From the NCBI RefSeq assembly GCF_003264365.1, contig NZ_PYAK01000016.1:56446-120445 (forward strand): a DNA stretch of 64,000 nucleotides. Reading direction: 5' to 3'. Source of the stretch: Micromonospora noduli. GTDB taxonomy: Bacteria > Actinomycetota > Actinomycetes > Mycobacteriales > Micromonosporaceae. The notes under the pieces were generated by a model. That model was given only the letters and a program-made list of their open reading frames with translations. It had not been told where the DNA came from and ran no database searches. Below are positions 52,251 to 60,847 of the stretch, one piece after another. The translations under genes and the position numbers were made by a program. Numbering within the stretch: the first letter of the stretch is position 1; each line of letters begins with the position of its first letter.

Positions 52251-53456
52251 TTAGAGCTTGAACGGGAGATCGACGCTGTTGTCGTCCCTTTTCAGATCGG
52301 GCCACTCGCGGTCCTGGGCGTCGTGGTGGGCGACCCAGAATCCGCGGATGTGCGCGTCGGGCCCGGGCTCACCCGGCACCAGTTGCACGAACGTGTAGCG
52401 CCGCGACCCACCGGCCGGTACTCCGGGTAGCAGGCACGACCGGTTGGCAGTCTCGGCCGCGTGCTTCGGGTCGCACTTCGACCAGTCCCCGCCCGCCGCC
52501 TCGAAGCCGAAGCCACGGATAGAGATTTGGGGCGCGTCGAGCGGCCCGGCGTTGGTGACCGTGAGGACGGTGGTGAGTTTGCGCCGGGTGTCGGTACCGG
52601 GGACGTCGACCAGTTCGTGGGTCATGCGCAACCTCAGGTCGGTGAGTCGGGGGTCCTTGCCGAATGCCGTGGGGCCGTCGGTCTGACCGAATCGGTTCCC
52701 GTCCCACTGGTACGTCCGCACCTGCTCTCGGCGCAGGTAGACCGGTGTGCCACAGCACGGCACGATGTCGGCCACGCGCACCTCGACCGACCCGTTCCGG
52801 TGGACTTCCACGGCGCGAATGTCGTCGAACCCGTCACCGGTCCGGACCACCCTGCCGACAGTCACGATTCGACCGTCCAGATCCCGGTCGAAGGCCACCA
52901 CCTGCTTTGCCGACGCCTCGCCGTACCGGCAGGCGACGACGGCGAGGGTCTCGACGGCGCCGTCGTCGTCCAGGTCGCCGTAACTGAACGGGGCGTCCGC
53001 CAACATCGACACGAAGGTGTCCGTCGTGTTGGTCTTGAGCCGAACCTTCGAGGTGGTGCAGCCGCCCTCCGCCATCCCCGACGGCCAACTCGGTAGGTCG
53101 ACCCGGGTGGCGAGCAGTTGGGCCCGACTGATCCGCCCGTCCGGGGCGTTCGGAGTGCTCGTGGTCGCCGACGGCGACGTGGGCGGTGTGGGCGTCGGTG
53201 CCGAGGTCGACGGGGCGGTGGGTTGGACGGACTCCGCCGGCACCGGCCTGTTCTGGTCACCGCGCAGTGCGGCGTTGGCGACGACGGGGGCCACCACCAG
53301 AATGACCGCCGCGGCGGCCACGGCCACGGCTGTCATCCGCCGGCGTCGGCGCAGGAGGTGTCGGGCCTGGTCGGGGCCGGGGCCGGCGATCTGGGTGACC
53401 ACATCATTGCGGTACGCGGTGAGCCGCTCGCGCAGTCGCGGGTCGAGGTCAGACAT
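52251..53456 (-). CDS. Membrane partner protein of ECF sigma factor 1
   Basis: 401 aa. A 40-residue basic cytoplasmic N-terminus, one membrane helix (about 41-63), a Pro/Thr/Ser spacer, then an outer domain starting DGRISRAQLL and holding YGDLDDDGAVETLAVVACRYG, which resembles an FG-GAP/VCBS-like calcium or beta-propeller strand. Cys residues probably pair. It overlaps the sigma gene by 8 nt (ATGTCTGA), so it is likely its anti-sigma or sensing partner; no zinc-binding anti-sigma motif is seen. A paralogue lies at 57,148. Confidence 0.75.
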   Translation of the reverse strand: MSDLDPRLRERLTAYRNDVVTQIAGPGPDQARHLLRRRRRMTAVAVAAAAVILVVAPVVANAALRGDQNRPVPAESVQPTAPSTSAPTPTPPTSPSATTSTPNAPDGRISRAQLLATRVDLPSWPSGMAEGGCTTSKVRLKTNTTDTFVSMLADAPFSYGDLDDDGAVETLAVVACRYGEASAKQVVAFDRDLDGRIVTVGRVVRTGDGFDDIRAVEVHRNGSVEVRVADIVPCCGTPVYLRREQVRTYQWDGNRFGQTDGPTAFGKDPRLTDLRLRMTHELVDVPGTDTRRKLTTVLTVTNAGPLDAPQISIRGFGFEAAGGDWSKCDPKHAAETANRSCLLPGVPAGGSRRYTFVQLVPGEPGPDAHIRGFWVAHHDAQDREWPDLKRDDNSVDLPFKL

Positions 53457-54012
53457 CGCACACCCCCTCGGTGTTCTCGTCGAGCAGCCCGGCCAGGGCC
53501 GTCCGGCCTCGGTGCAACCAGGACTTCACGGTGCCCTCGGCCACCCCTTCCTGAGCGGCGATCTGACTGACGGAGAGGTCGGCGAGGTAGTGCAGGATGA
53601 CCGCTCGGCGATGGTTGGCGGGTAACTGCGCCAGCGCCGCGTCGATCGCCACCCGGTCGGGGGTCGGGCCGGCCACCTCCGCCTCGGTGCGTCGTTGCCG
53701 CAGCAGATGGTTGCGGGCGGTACGCAAGCGTCGCCAGCGGCTCCGGGCCAGGTTCCAGGCGACCTGCCGGACCCAGGCCACCGGGTCGTCGTACCGGACC
53801 AGGCGGTCCCAGCGGGCCAACGCTCGGTAGAACGCCTCCTGGGCGAGGTCCTGCGCGTGCCCCAGATCCCCGGTGTACGCGCACAACTGAGCGGTCACGC
53901 TGCTGAAATGCGCGTAGTAGAAGTCGTCGAAGGTGATCGTCGCCGCGACCACTCCGCCGGCCGGCCGTGCCGCCGGTGGCTCATTGGCGCGGGCTCCCAT
54001 CGTTGCTGTCAC
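53449..54012 (-). CDS. ECF RNA polymerase sigma factor 1 (SigE-family type)
   Basis: 187 aa. Region 2 (FDDFYYAHFSSVTAQLCAYTGDLGHAQDLAQEAFYRALARWDRL) and region 4 (LPANHRRAVILHYLADLSVSQIAAQEGVAEGTVKSWLHRGR) are complete. GGGGAGGGGCA precedes the GTG. It overlaps the membrane partner by 8 nt. A GCCGGCAGGTTG sequence shared with the paralogous cassette lies 120 bp upstream and may be its own promoter. Confidence 0.92.
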   Translation of the reverse strand: MTATMGARANEPPAARPAGGVVAATITFDDFYYAHFSSVTAQLCAYTGDLGHAQDLAQEAFYRALARWDRLVRYDDPVAWVRQVAWNLARSRWRRLRTARNHLLRQRRTEAEVAGPTPDRVAIDAALAQLPANHRRAVILHYLADLSVSQIAAQEGVAEGTVKSWLHRGRTALAGLLDENTEGVCDV

Positions 54013-54101
54013 TGCCCCTCCCCGTTACCGCCAGGCTGGTCAGCCCTGGGCACCGGTAACACTCCGACACGGTGACGGCGGTTGCGGGCCTGTACTGCCG
54101 T

Positions 54102-54143
54102 CAACCTGACTGTTCGGCTGTGCGTACCAGGGCCGGCAGGTTG
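54102..54143. promoter_or_regulatory. Candidate ECF-type promoter elements, diverging
   Basis: On the minus strand CAACCTGCCGGC (54143-54132) faces the sigma gene; on the plus strand CAACCTG (54102-54108) faces the MFS gene. CAACC is a plausible ECF -35 element. The 12-mer recurs in front of the second sigma cassette. Confidence 0.45.
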
Positions 54144-54180
54144 GTCAGCCCTCGAAATAACGTGAGTAACATTCGGGCCC

Positions 54181-55566
54181 ATGAAAACGCCGCCGGGCGC
54201 CGGCTCGTCAGCCACCGGCTCGCTGCCCCGGTCGGTGCACGCCGGCTACGCGCTCGGTTCACTGGCGACCGGAGCGTTCGGCACCGTGCCCGGTCTGCTG
54301 CTGCTGCCGTACCTGACCGACACCCTGGGCGTGGCCGCCGGGCTGGCCGCCCTGCTGGTGTTGCTGCCGAAAGCCTGGGACGTGCTGGTCAACCCGGTCG
54401 CCGGGCGGATCTCCGACCGCACCCGGTCACGGTGGGGGGCTCGCCGGCCGTACCTGCTCGTCGCCGGCCTCGCGCTCGCCGTCCTGTTCGCGTCGATCTT
54501 CGCCGCGCCCTTCGGTAACGGTCCGGCCGCCGTGGCGTATGTGGCGTTCGCGTTCCTCGCCACCGCCACCGCGTTCGCCTTCTTCCAGGTGCCGTACGTG
54601 GCGATGCCGGCGGAGCTGACCGGCGACTACGCCGAGCGCACCCGGCTGATGACCTGGCGGATCGCGGTGCTGGCGCTGGCCATCCTGGTCTCCGGAGCGG
54701 TCGCGCCGCTGGTGGTGAGCGCCGGTGGTGACGGCGTGGCCGGGCACCGCTGGATGGGCCTGTTCGTGGCGGTGCTGATCGCCCTCGGCGCCCTCGGCGC
54801 GTTCCTGGGCACCCGGTCCGCGCCGACCGGAACGGTGGGCGCGAGCGAGCCGACGCTGCGCGCCCAACTCGCCGTGGCCGGTGCCAACCGCCCGTTCCGG
54901 GCACTGCTGATCTGCTTCGTGGTGCAGTCCGCCGGGGTGGCGACGATCCTGGCCGGGGTCAACTACTTCGCCGGGCAGATCCTGCGCGACGAGGAGAGCG
55001 GGCCGACCCTGCTCTTCGTCTGCTTCGTCGGGCCGGCGCTGCTGGTGATGCCGATCTGGAGCCGGATCGGCGCCCGGCTGGGCAAGCGCACCGCGCTGGT
55101 CGTCGCCTCACTCATCCTCGCCGTCGGCGCGTTCGCCCTGGTCGCCGCCCCGGTGCTGCCGGCGGTGGCCGTCTATCTCGTGGTCGCGCTGATCGGCGTG
55201 GGGTACGCCGGGCAGCAGGTCTTCGCGCTGGCCATGTTGCCGGACTGCATCGCGCACGAGACGGCGCGCACCGGTCGACGGCAGGCGGGCGTCTTCACCG
55301 GGCTGTGGACCGCCGGGGAGACCTTCGGCCTGGCGCTCGGCCCGGGCATCTACGGACTGGTGCTCCAGCTCTCCGGCTACGTGTCCTCCGACACCGGCTC
55401 GGCGGCGGCCCAGTCCGACACGGCGAGGCTGGGTGTCCTCCTCGGCTTCACGCTGATCCCGGCCCTGCTGATCGCCCCTCCGATCCTTCTGCTCCGCCAG
55501 TACACCCTCACCGCCCACAGCGACCTGGCGGATCGTGGGGTTGTGCTGGGGGACGAACGTCGTTGA
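54181..55566 (+). CDS. MFS transporter of the GPH (glycoside-pentoside-hexuronide) type
   Basis: 461 aa with about twelve membrane helices. The N-terminal LLLPYLTDTLGV, KAWDVLVNPVAGRISDRTRSRWGARRPY and FFQVPYVAMPAEL blocks match MelB/GPH symporters. Substrate unknown. It precedes the PLP enzyme by 27 nt and is probably co-transcribed with it, so it could export or import that enzyme's substrate or product. Confidence 0.9.
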   Translation: MKTPPGAGSSATGSLPRSVHAGYALGSLATGAFGTVPGLLLLPYLTDTLGVAAGLAALLVLLPKAWDVLVNPVAGRISDRTRSRWGARRPYLLVAGLALAVLFASIFAAPFGNGPAAVAYVAFAFLATATAFAFFQVPYVAMPAELTGDYAERTRLMTWRIAVLALAILVSGAVAPLVVSAGGDGVAGHRWMGLFVAVLIALGALGAFLGTRSAPTGTVGASEPTLRAQLAVAGANRPFRALLICFVVQSAGVATILAGVNYFAGQILRDEESGPTLLFVCFVGPALLVMPIWSRIGARLGKRTALVVASLILAVGAFALVAAPVLPAVAVYLVVALIGVGYAGQQVFALAMLPDCIAHETARTGRRQAGVFTGLWTAGETFGLALGPGIYGLVLQLSGYVSSDTGSAAAQSDTARLGVLLGFTLIPALLIAPPILLLRQYTLTAHSDLADRGVVLGDERR

Positions 55567-55593
55567 CCGTCACGAGAAGGGCACCGTAACTCC

Positions 55594-57087
55594 ATGATCG
55601 ACGAGAACAGGGTTGAGGCTGGGGCGCTTTCCGCTACCGGGGTTCCGGCGGAACGGGTTCTGGAAGAGGTGCGGGAGCTGCGGGCGAGTGACGCGCCCAC
55701 CCACGGGGGACGGCTGTTCGCGTACGTCTACGACCCGGCGGTGCCCGGCCTGGACGAGCTGGCCGCCGCCGCCCACCGGGAGAGCGCGCACGTCAACGGG
55801 TTGGACCCGACCGCGTTCCCGTCCCTGCTGGCCATGGAGAACGCGCTCGTCGGCGCCGCCGGCCGGGTGCTTGGCGCCGGCCCGGGCACCACCGCCCCGG
55901 ACGTCGTCGGCAGCGTCACCAGCGGCGGCACCGAGTCGCTGATCCTCGCCGTCAAGACAGCCCGGGACGCGCACCCGGAGATCGCCGCACCCCGGATCGT
56001 GGTGCCGTCCAGCGCGCACGCGGCGTTCGCCAAGGCGGCGCACTACCTGCGGGTGGCGCTGGACGTCGTGCCCGTCTCCCCGGAGACGCTGCGTCCCGAC
56101 CCGGCCGCGATGGCAGCCGCGATCCGCCCGGAGACGGTGCTGGTCGCCTGCTCCGCGCCGTCGTACGCCCACGGGGTGGTGGACCCGGTCGCGGAGATCG
56201 CGGCCGCCGCGGCCGAGGCTGGGGTGCGCTGCCACGTGGACGCCTGCTTCGGCGGCTGGACCCTGCCGTACCTGCGCCGGCTCGGGGAGCCGGTGCCGCC
56301 GTTCGACTTCGCGGTGCCCGGGGTCACCTCCATCTCGGTCGACCTGCACAAGTACGCGTACGCGCCGAAGGGGGTGTCCGTGCTGCTGCACCGCGACGCC
56401 ACGCTGCGCGCCCCGCAGTACTTCGCGTACGCCGACTGGCCCGGCTACACCATGATCAATCCGGTGATCGCGTCCACCCGCTCGGGCGGCCCGATCGCCG
56501 CCGCGTACGCCACGTTGCGGCACCTCGGAGACGAGGGCTACCTGCGGCTGACCGCCACCACCCGGGACGCGGTAACCGGGCTGGCCGACGCGGTCCGCGC
56601 CGTCGACGGGCTACGGCTGATGGCCGAGCCGGAGTCGACAGTCGTCTGCTTCACCGCCACCGAGGGTGGCCCCGACCTGTTCGTCCTGGTCGACGAGCTG
56701 ACCGCGCGCGGCTGGCACACCCAACCCCAACTGTCGTACGACGGCCTGCCCGCCAGCGTGCACCTCACGGTGACCGCCGCGGTCGCGCCCCGGGTCGCCG
56801 AGTTCGGACCGGACCTGACCGACGCGGTGGCCGCAGCCCAGGCGGCCGGTCCGGTCGCCCTTCCGCCTGAACTGACGGCGCTGGCGACGTCGCTGACCCC
56901 GGACGCGCTGACCCCGGAGCTGGTCGCCGGCCTGGCCGCTGGGCTGGGCATGGGCGGCGAGCCCGATGGTGCGCCGCTGCCGGAGCGGATGGCGGTGGTG
57001 AACACGCTGCTCGACGCCGCGCCGCCGGCCCTGCGGGAGCGGCTGCTGGTCGAGTTCGTCGGGCTGCTGCAACGTCCCACCTGGTGA
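55594..57087 (+). CDS. PLP-dependent decarboxylase / sphingosine-1-phosphate-lyase-like enzyme
   Basis: 497 aa. Group II decarboxylase fold: GSVTSGGTESLILAVKTARD for phosphate binding, HVDACFGGWTLPYL with the ring-stacking Asp region, and SISVDLHKYAYAPKGVSVLLHR with the PLP Lys. YADWPGYTMINPVIASTRSGGPIAAAYATL is typical of the S1P-lyase branch. It should cleave or decarboxylate an amino-acid or phospho-amino-alcohol substrate; in bacteria the role is poorly defined. The C-terminal 90 residues are Ala/Leu/Pro rich. Confidence 0.88.
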   Translation: MIDENRVEAGALSATGVPAERVLEEVRELRASDAPTHGGRLFAYVYDPAVPGLDELAAAAHRESAHVNGLDPTAFPSLLAMENALVGAAGRVLGAGPGTTAPDVVGSVTSGGTESLILAVKTARDAHPEIAAPRIVVPSSAHAAFAKAAHYLRVALDVVPVSPETLRPDPAAMAAAIRPETVLVACSAPSYAHGVVDPVAEIAAAAAEAGVRCHVDACFGGWTLPYLRRLGEPVPPFDFAVPGVTSISVDLHKYAYAPKGVSVLLHRDATLRAPQYFAYADWPGYTMINPVIASTRSGGPIAAAYATLRHLGDEGYLRLTATTRDAVTGLADAVRAVDGLRLMAEPESTVVCFTATEGGPDLFVLVDELTARGWHTQPQLSYDGLPASVHLTVTAAVAPRVAEFGPDLTDAVAAAQAAGPVALPPELTALATSLTPDALTPELVAGLAAGLGMGGEPDGAPLPERMAVVNTLLDAAPPALRERLLVEFVGLLQRPTW

Positions 57088-57094
57088 CCGGAGC

Positions 57095-57137
57095 GCCGGC
57101 CGCTACGTACGCCCCCGTGGCGTACGTAGCAGCCGGC
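57095..57137. terminator. Strong bidirectional terminator
   Basis: GCTACGTACGCC (57102-57113) pairs perfectly with 57119-57130 around a 5-nt loop; an outer GCCGGC pair extends it. Between convergent genes. Confidence 0.85.
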
Positions 57138-57147
57138 GACCGGATGC

Positions 57148-58356
57148 TCAGCGGTAGGTCATCCGCACCTGGTTGTCGGCGTCGTTGACGTCCAACAGGA
57201 AGTCGAATCCGGCGTCCATCGCCCAGACCCGCACGTCGGCCTTTCCGGTGCCCAGCGCGACCCCCTTGGCCACCCGGAAACTGAGGTCCAGCCGCACCTC
57301 CGCCCCCGCCGCCAGCCGACCGAGGGTGCAGGTCACCGGCTCGCTGGTGTCCTGGGGCTCGCCCCCGCACGGGGCCCATCCGTCGACGTCCGGCCGCACC
57401 GCCGCGGGTACGCCCAGCCGCAGGTCCACGTGGGCGACCGGCTTGGTGCCCCGGTTGCGAACCCGCACGGTGGCCGTACCGGTTCGGGAGCCGTCGTCCG
57501 CCGTGGTCAGCACGAGGTCGGTGGCGGTGACCGAGACGTCCGCCGAGTGCGGATTCTGACCGAAGGCCGTCGGCCCGGAGACCTGGGCGAAGCCGTCGCC
57601 GTTCCAGCGGTAGCCCCGCCACTGCCGCTGTGACCACTCGGCGGGCCAACCGCCCCCGGGAGCGATGTCACCGACCTGCACGCGGACCGTGCCGTCGCCC
57701 ACGACGTCCAGCGCGAACAGCCACTGCGGCTTGTCGATGGTGGTCGCGACCACCCGGCCGACCGTCGTCACCTTTCCTTCCTTGTCGCGGTCGAAGGCGA
57801 CCACCTGCATCGGCCCGCGGGTGCCGAGCACACACTGCACGAGCGCCACCGTCTCCACCGCGCCGTCGCCGTCGAGGTCGCCGTGGTCGATCGCCAAGAG
57901 CCAGTTCGCGTCCTCCCTGGCATCGGCGGTGAGCCGCGTCTGCGACGTCGGGCAGCCTGGTCCGGCCCGCCATGCCGGCAGGGTCACCGGCACCCCCAGC
58001 AGCTGGGCCCGGCTGAACCGGCCGTCCGGCACGGTTGTGGCCGGGCTGGCACTGGTCCCGGCAGGGCTGGGGGTCGGACTCGTCGGCATCGGCGTCGGCG
58101 TCGGTGACTCCGAGATGTTCGGCGTCGGGTCGACCGGACCGGGCCGGTGGTCCGGGCCGCTCAACGCCGCGTATCCGACGGCAGACCCGCCGAACAGGGC
58201 GAGCGCCGTCGTGGCGCTGGCAGCCAGCCGGCGTCGGCCGCGGCCTCGTACGGTCCGTCGAACGGCGGCGGGTCCCGGCGCCTCGACCTCCGCCAGCGCG
58301 GTACGGCGGTAACGGGCGAACTCTTCGGCGAGGTCAAGGGTCTCCTGCTCAGACAT
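57148..58356 (-). CDS. Membrane partner protein of ECF sigma factor 2
   Basis: 402 aa, paralogue of the protein at 52,251: basic N-terminus, one membrane helix (about 49-68), a long Pro/Thr/Ser spacer, then DGRFSRAQLL and HGDLDGDGAVETVALVQCVLG. The outer domain ends with an immunoglobulin-like part (ATVRVRNRGTKPVAHVDLRLG). GAGGAGGTGC precedes the ATG. It overlaps the sigma gene by the same 8 nt as the first cassette. Likely the sigma factor's membrane sensor or antagonist. Confidence 0.75.
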   Translation of the reverse strand: MSEQETLDLAEEFARYRRTALAEVEAPGPAAVRRTVRGRGRRRLAASATTALALFGGSAVGYAALSGPDHRPGPVDPTPNISESPTPTPMPTSPTPSPAGTSASPATTVPDGRFSRAQLLGVPVTLPAWRAGPGCPTSQTRLTADAREDANWLLAIDHGDLDGDGAVETVALVQCVLGTRGPMQVVAFDRDKEGKVTTVGRVVATTIDKPQWLFALDVVGDGTVRVQVGDIAPGGGWPAEWSQRQWRGYRWNGDGFAQVSGPTAFGQNPHSADVSVTATDLVLTTADDGSRTGTATVRVRNRGTKPVAHVDLRLGVPAAVRPDVDGWAPCGGEPQDTSEPVTCTLGRLAAGAEVRLDLSFRVAKGVALGTGKADVRVWAMDAGFDFLLDVNDADNQVRMTYR

Positions 58357-58909
58357 CCCGCACCTCCTCATTGGTGTCGCGTAGGTGGGTGGCGAGTGCG
58401 GTGCGGCCCCGGTGCAGCCAGGACTTGACAGTCCCTTCGGCGACCTGTTCCTGGGCGGCGATCTCCGCGACCGTCAGGTCGGCGAGGTAGTGCAGTACGA
58501 CGGCCCGCCGCTGCTTCGGCGGCAACTTCGCCAACGCGGCGTCGAGGGCGACCCGGTCCGGGCTCGGCTCCGCAACGTGTGTCTCCCGCTGCCGCAGCAG
58601 CCACAGCTGGGCGGTCCGCAGCCGCCGCCAACGGTTGTGGCCGAGGTTCCAGGCGACCCGACGGACCCAGGCCAGGGGGTCCTGGTACGCGGCGAGCCGG
58701 TCCCAGCGGGCGTACGCCCGACAGAACGCCTCCTGAACCAGTTCCTGCGCCTGCCCCCGGTCGCCCGTGTACGCGGTCAACTGCACCACCAGGCCGCGGA
58801 AGTGGGCGTGGTAGAAGTCGTCGAAGACCAGCTCTGTCGACGCGGAGGTTGCGATTCCCGGTGGGTCCGGTGGGCGTCCACCCACCCGCACATCTCGTGT
58901 CACAAGCAC
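58349..58909 (-). CDS. ECF RNA polymerase sigma factor 2 (SigE-family type)
   Basis: About 186 aa, clear paralogue of sigma factor 1: FDDFYHAHFRGLVVQLTAYTGDRGQAQELVQEAFCRAYARWDRL and LPPKQRRAVVLHYLADLTVAEIAAQEQVAEGTVKSWLHRGRTAL. GGGGAGGA lies before two candidate GTG starts (58909 and 58903). Its upstream region has the GCCGGCAGGTTG sequence shared with cassette 1. Divergent from nuoB. Confidence 0.92.
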   Translation of the reverse strand: MLVTRDVRVGGRPPDPPGIATSASTELVFDDFYHAHFRGLVVQLTAYTGDRGQAQELVQEAFCRAYARWDRLAAYQDPLAWVRRVAWNLGHNRWRRLRTAQLWLLRQRETHVAEPSPDRVALDAALAKLPPKQRRAVVLHYLADLTVAEIAAQEQVAEGTVKSWLHRGRTALATHLRDTNEEVRDV

Positions 58910-58971
58910 TCGTCCTCCCCGTGGCGACTGCCGGCGGTGTGTTTGCCAGCACCGGTCACACAAGCGAGCGC

Positions 58972-58983
58972 GCCGGCAGGTTG
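58972..58983 (-). promoter_or_regulatory. Candidate ECF promoter element shared with cassette 1
   Basis: GCCGGCAGGTTG on the plus strand (CAACCTGCCGGC on the minus strand), 63 bp upstream of the sigma 2 start, identical to 54132-54143. Confidence 0.45.
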
Positions 58984-59104
58984 CGCGTCAATCGCTGCCG
59001 ATCCTTGTCGGCTCCGAGACAGTTGGTGGGCCGCTCGCGCCGATCACCGCCGGACCGCACGGACGCCGTCTGTGATTCACTGTCGGTGAGGAGAGGGGGC
59101 GGTC

Positions 59105-59686
59105 GTGCAGGTGCCGGCAGTGCTCGGTGAGCCGATCCGGTTCGTGCTGAACTGGGGGCGCCGCTACTCGCTCTGGGTTTTCAACTTCGGTCTGGCCTGC
59201 TGTGCCATCGAGTTCATCGCCACCAGCATGGGTCGGCACGATTTCATCCGACTCGGCGTGATCCCGTTCGCCCACGGCCCCCGCCAGGCCGACCTGATGG
59301 TGGTCTCCGGCACGGTGACCGACAAGATGGCCCCGGCGATCAAGCGGCTCTACGACCAGATGCCCGAGCCGAAGTACGTCATCTCGTTCGGCGCCTGCTC
59401 CAACTGTGGCGGCCCCTACTGGGATTCGTACTCGGTGACCAAGGGCGTCGACCAGCTCATCCCGGTCGACGTGTACGTGCCCGGCTGCCCGCCCCGGCCG
59501 GAGGCGCTGCTGCACGGCATCCTGCGCCTGCAAGAGAAGATCGCCGCCGAGCAGTCCGGCATCGGGGGTGTGCCGCAACGGGACGTGCTGGCCGCGCCGC
59601 TGGACGCCCCGCCTCGTGAGGCCGCCGCGCCACGCTCGGTCGACTCGCTCACCGCCCCGCCGGTACGCCCACCCACCGCCAGCTGA
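59105..59686 (+). CDS. nuoB: NADH-quinone oxidoreductase subunit B
   Basis: 193 aa. Carries the N2 [4Fe-4S] ligands: Cys32 and Cys33 in LACCAIEF, Cys98 in FGACSNCGG and Cys128 in VPGCPPRPE. The last 45 residues are a Pro/Ala-rich tail beyond the core. It transfers electrons to quinone at the membrane-arm interface of complex I. GTG start with GGGGGC upstream. NuoC is usually next, but here it lies 3.6 kb away, so this is probably a second, partial nuo set. Confidence 0.94.
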   Translation: MQVPAVLGEPIRFVLNWGRRYSLWVFNFGLACCAIEFIATSMGRHDFIRLGVIPFAHGPRQADLMVVSGTVTDKMAPAIKRLYDQMPEPKYVISFGACSNCGGPYWDSYSVTKGVDQLIPVDVYVPGCPPRPEALLHGILRLQEKIAAEQSGIGGVPQRDVLAAPLDAPPREAAAPRSVDSLTAPPVRPPTAS

Positions 59687-59694
59687 GGGCGGTG

Positions 59695-59727
59695 GGCCGC
59701 CACCCGGAGTTGATCCGGGCGGCGGCC
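59695..59727. terminator. Bidirectional terminator after nuoB
   Basis: Arms 59695-59707 and 59715-59727 pair at 12 of 13 positions with a 7-nt loop, between convergent genes. Confidence 0.8.
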
Positions 59728-59740
59728 GTCCGCTGGTTGG

Positions 59741-60667
59741 TCAGCTGGTCGGCAGGGCCAGGTTGAACGTGACGGTGTTGTCGCTCGGGTCGACGTCGGA
59801 GATCGTTCCCATCCAGTAGTGGGTGGCCAGCTCCACGGTGATCGTGGCCGACTCGTCCGCCGGGTCGGTCGGCCGGCTGATGAACAGCGCCACGTCGCGC
59901 TCCTCACCCTGCATCAGCAGCCCGCCCGGCACGAAAGCCTGCGGGCCGTACACCGGACCGTCATGGGGATCGGTGAAGAGGATCATCGACCCGGCGGGCA
60001 GCTGCGTGGCGGTGAGCGAGTGGCCGAGTTGCGGGGCGTCACCGCCGTACCGGACCCGAAGCGGCACCCGCCGGGTGTTCTCGGGGCCGTCGGTCACCGG
60101 GCCGGCCAGCTCGACCGACGCGTCCGCCTGAGTGTCCTGCACGTACGTCTGTGGGCGGGTCAGCTTGCCGTCGAGGGAGCGGAACTGCGCGCTGAACGGA
60201 ACGGTGCCCAACGATCCGGTCTCGTACGAGTAGGCGGTGACCAGGCCGCCCGCTGCGATCATCGGGTAGCTGCGAGGGGTGGTCAGCACCTGGAATTCGA
60301 CAGTTGCCCTGCGGGACTCACCCGGGGCCAGGTCGTTGCCGTTCGGCAGGGCGCAGGTGCGGACCAACCGCCCCTCCTCCACGCCGTCCGATTCGCAGCG
60401 TGACTCCACGCCCCCGGAGAAGGAGCCGGCCACCGCCTCACGGACCCGGAAGTAGAAGCCCTGCGTGCTGTCGCTGTTGTTGGTGATGGTCACCCGAAGG
60501 CTGCCCCGGTAGCCGCGTTCGGTCGGCTCGAGCACCAGCCGGCTCAGTGAGAACGTGGGAGCGTCGGCGGAGGTCGACGGTGCGGCCGCGGCCGGTCCGG
60601 CCCCGCCGATCGTCGCCGTCAGGCCGAGCAGCGCGGCGGTGAGTAGGGTCCCCGTTTTGTGGAGCAT
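59741..60667 (-). CDS. Secreted beta-sandwich protein of unknown function
   Basis: 308 aa with a signal peptide (LLTAALLGLTATIGGAGPAAAAP). The mature part is beta-rich: FSLSRLVLEPTERGYRGSLRVTITNNSDSTQGFYFRVRE, then two more immunoglobulin-like stretches. Two Cys (around ESRCES and VRTCAL) may form a disulphide. GGAGGA lies ten nt before the ATG. No family is recognised. It is not linked by strand to nuo genes. Confidence 0.8.
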   Translation of the reverse strand: MLHKTGTLLTAALLGLTATIGGAGPAAAAPSTSADAPTFSLSRLVLEPTERGYRGSLRVTITNNSDSTQGFYFRVREAVAGSFSGGVESRCESDGVEEGRLVRTCALPNGNDLAPGESRRATVEFQVLTTPRSYPMIAAGGLVTAYSYETGSLGTVPFSAQFRSLDGKLTRPQTYVQDTQADASVELAGPVTDGPENTRRVPLRVRYGGDAPQLGHSLTATQLPAGSMILFTDPHDGPVYGPQAFVPGGLLMQGEERDVALFISRPTDPADESATITVELATHYWMGTISDVDPSDNTVTFNLALPTS

Positions 60668-60847
60668 CTGTATCTGGTCCTCCGTGGTCGGCGCCCGGCG
60701 AGGGACCTGTCGCCCGCGCTTGGCAGCGACGCGATCGACCGACGTGACCGTGGTGTCCGGGCCCCCGCGCCGTGACCCAGACAGCATGATCGATGGATGG
60801 GCCCGTTCGCCACCCCGTTGTGGACCCGCCGCACTAGCCTGCGCACT

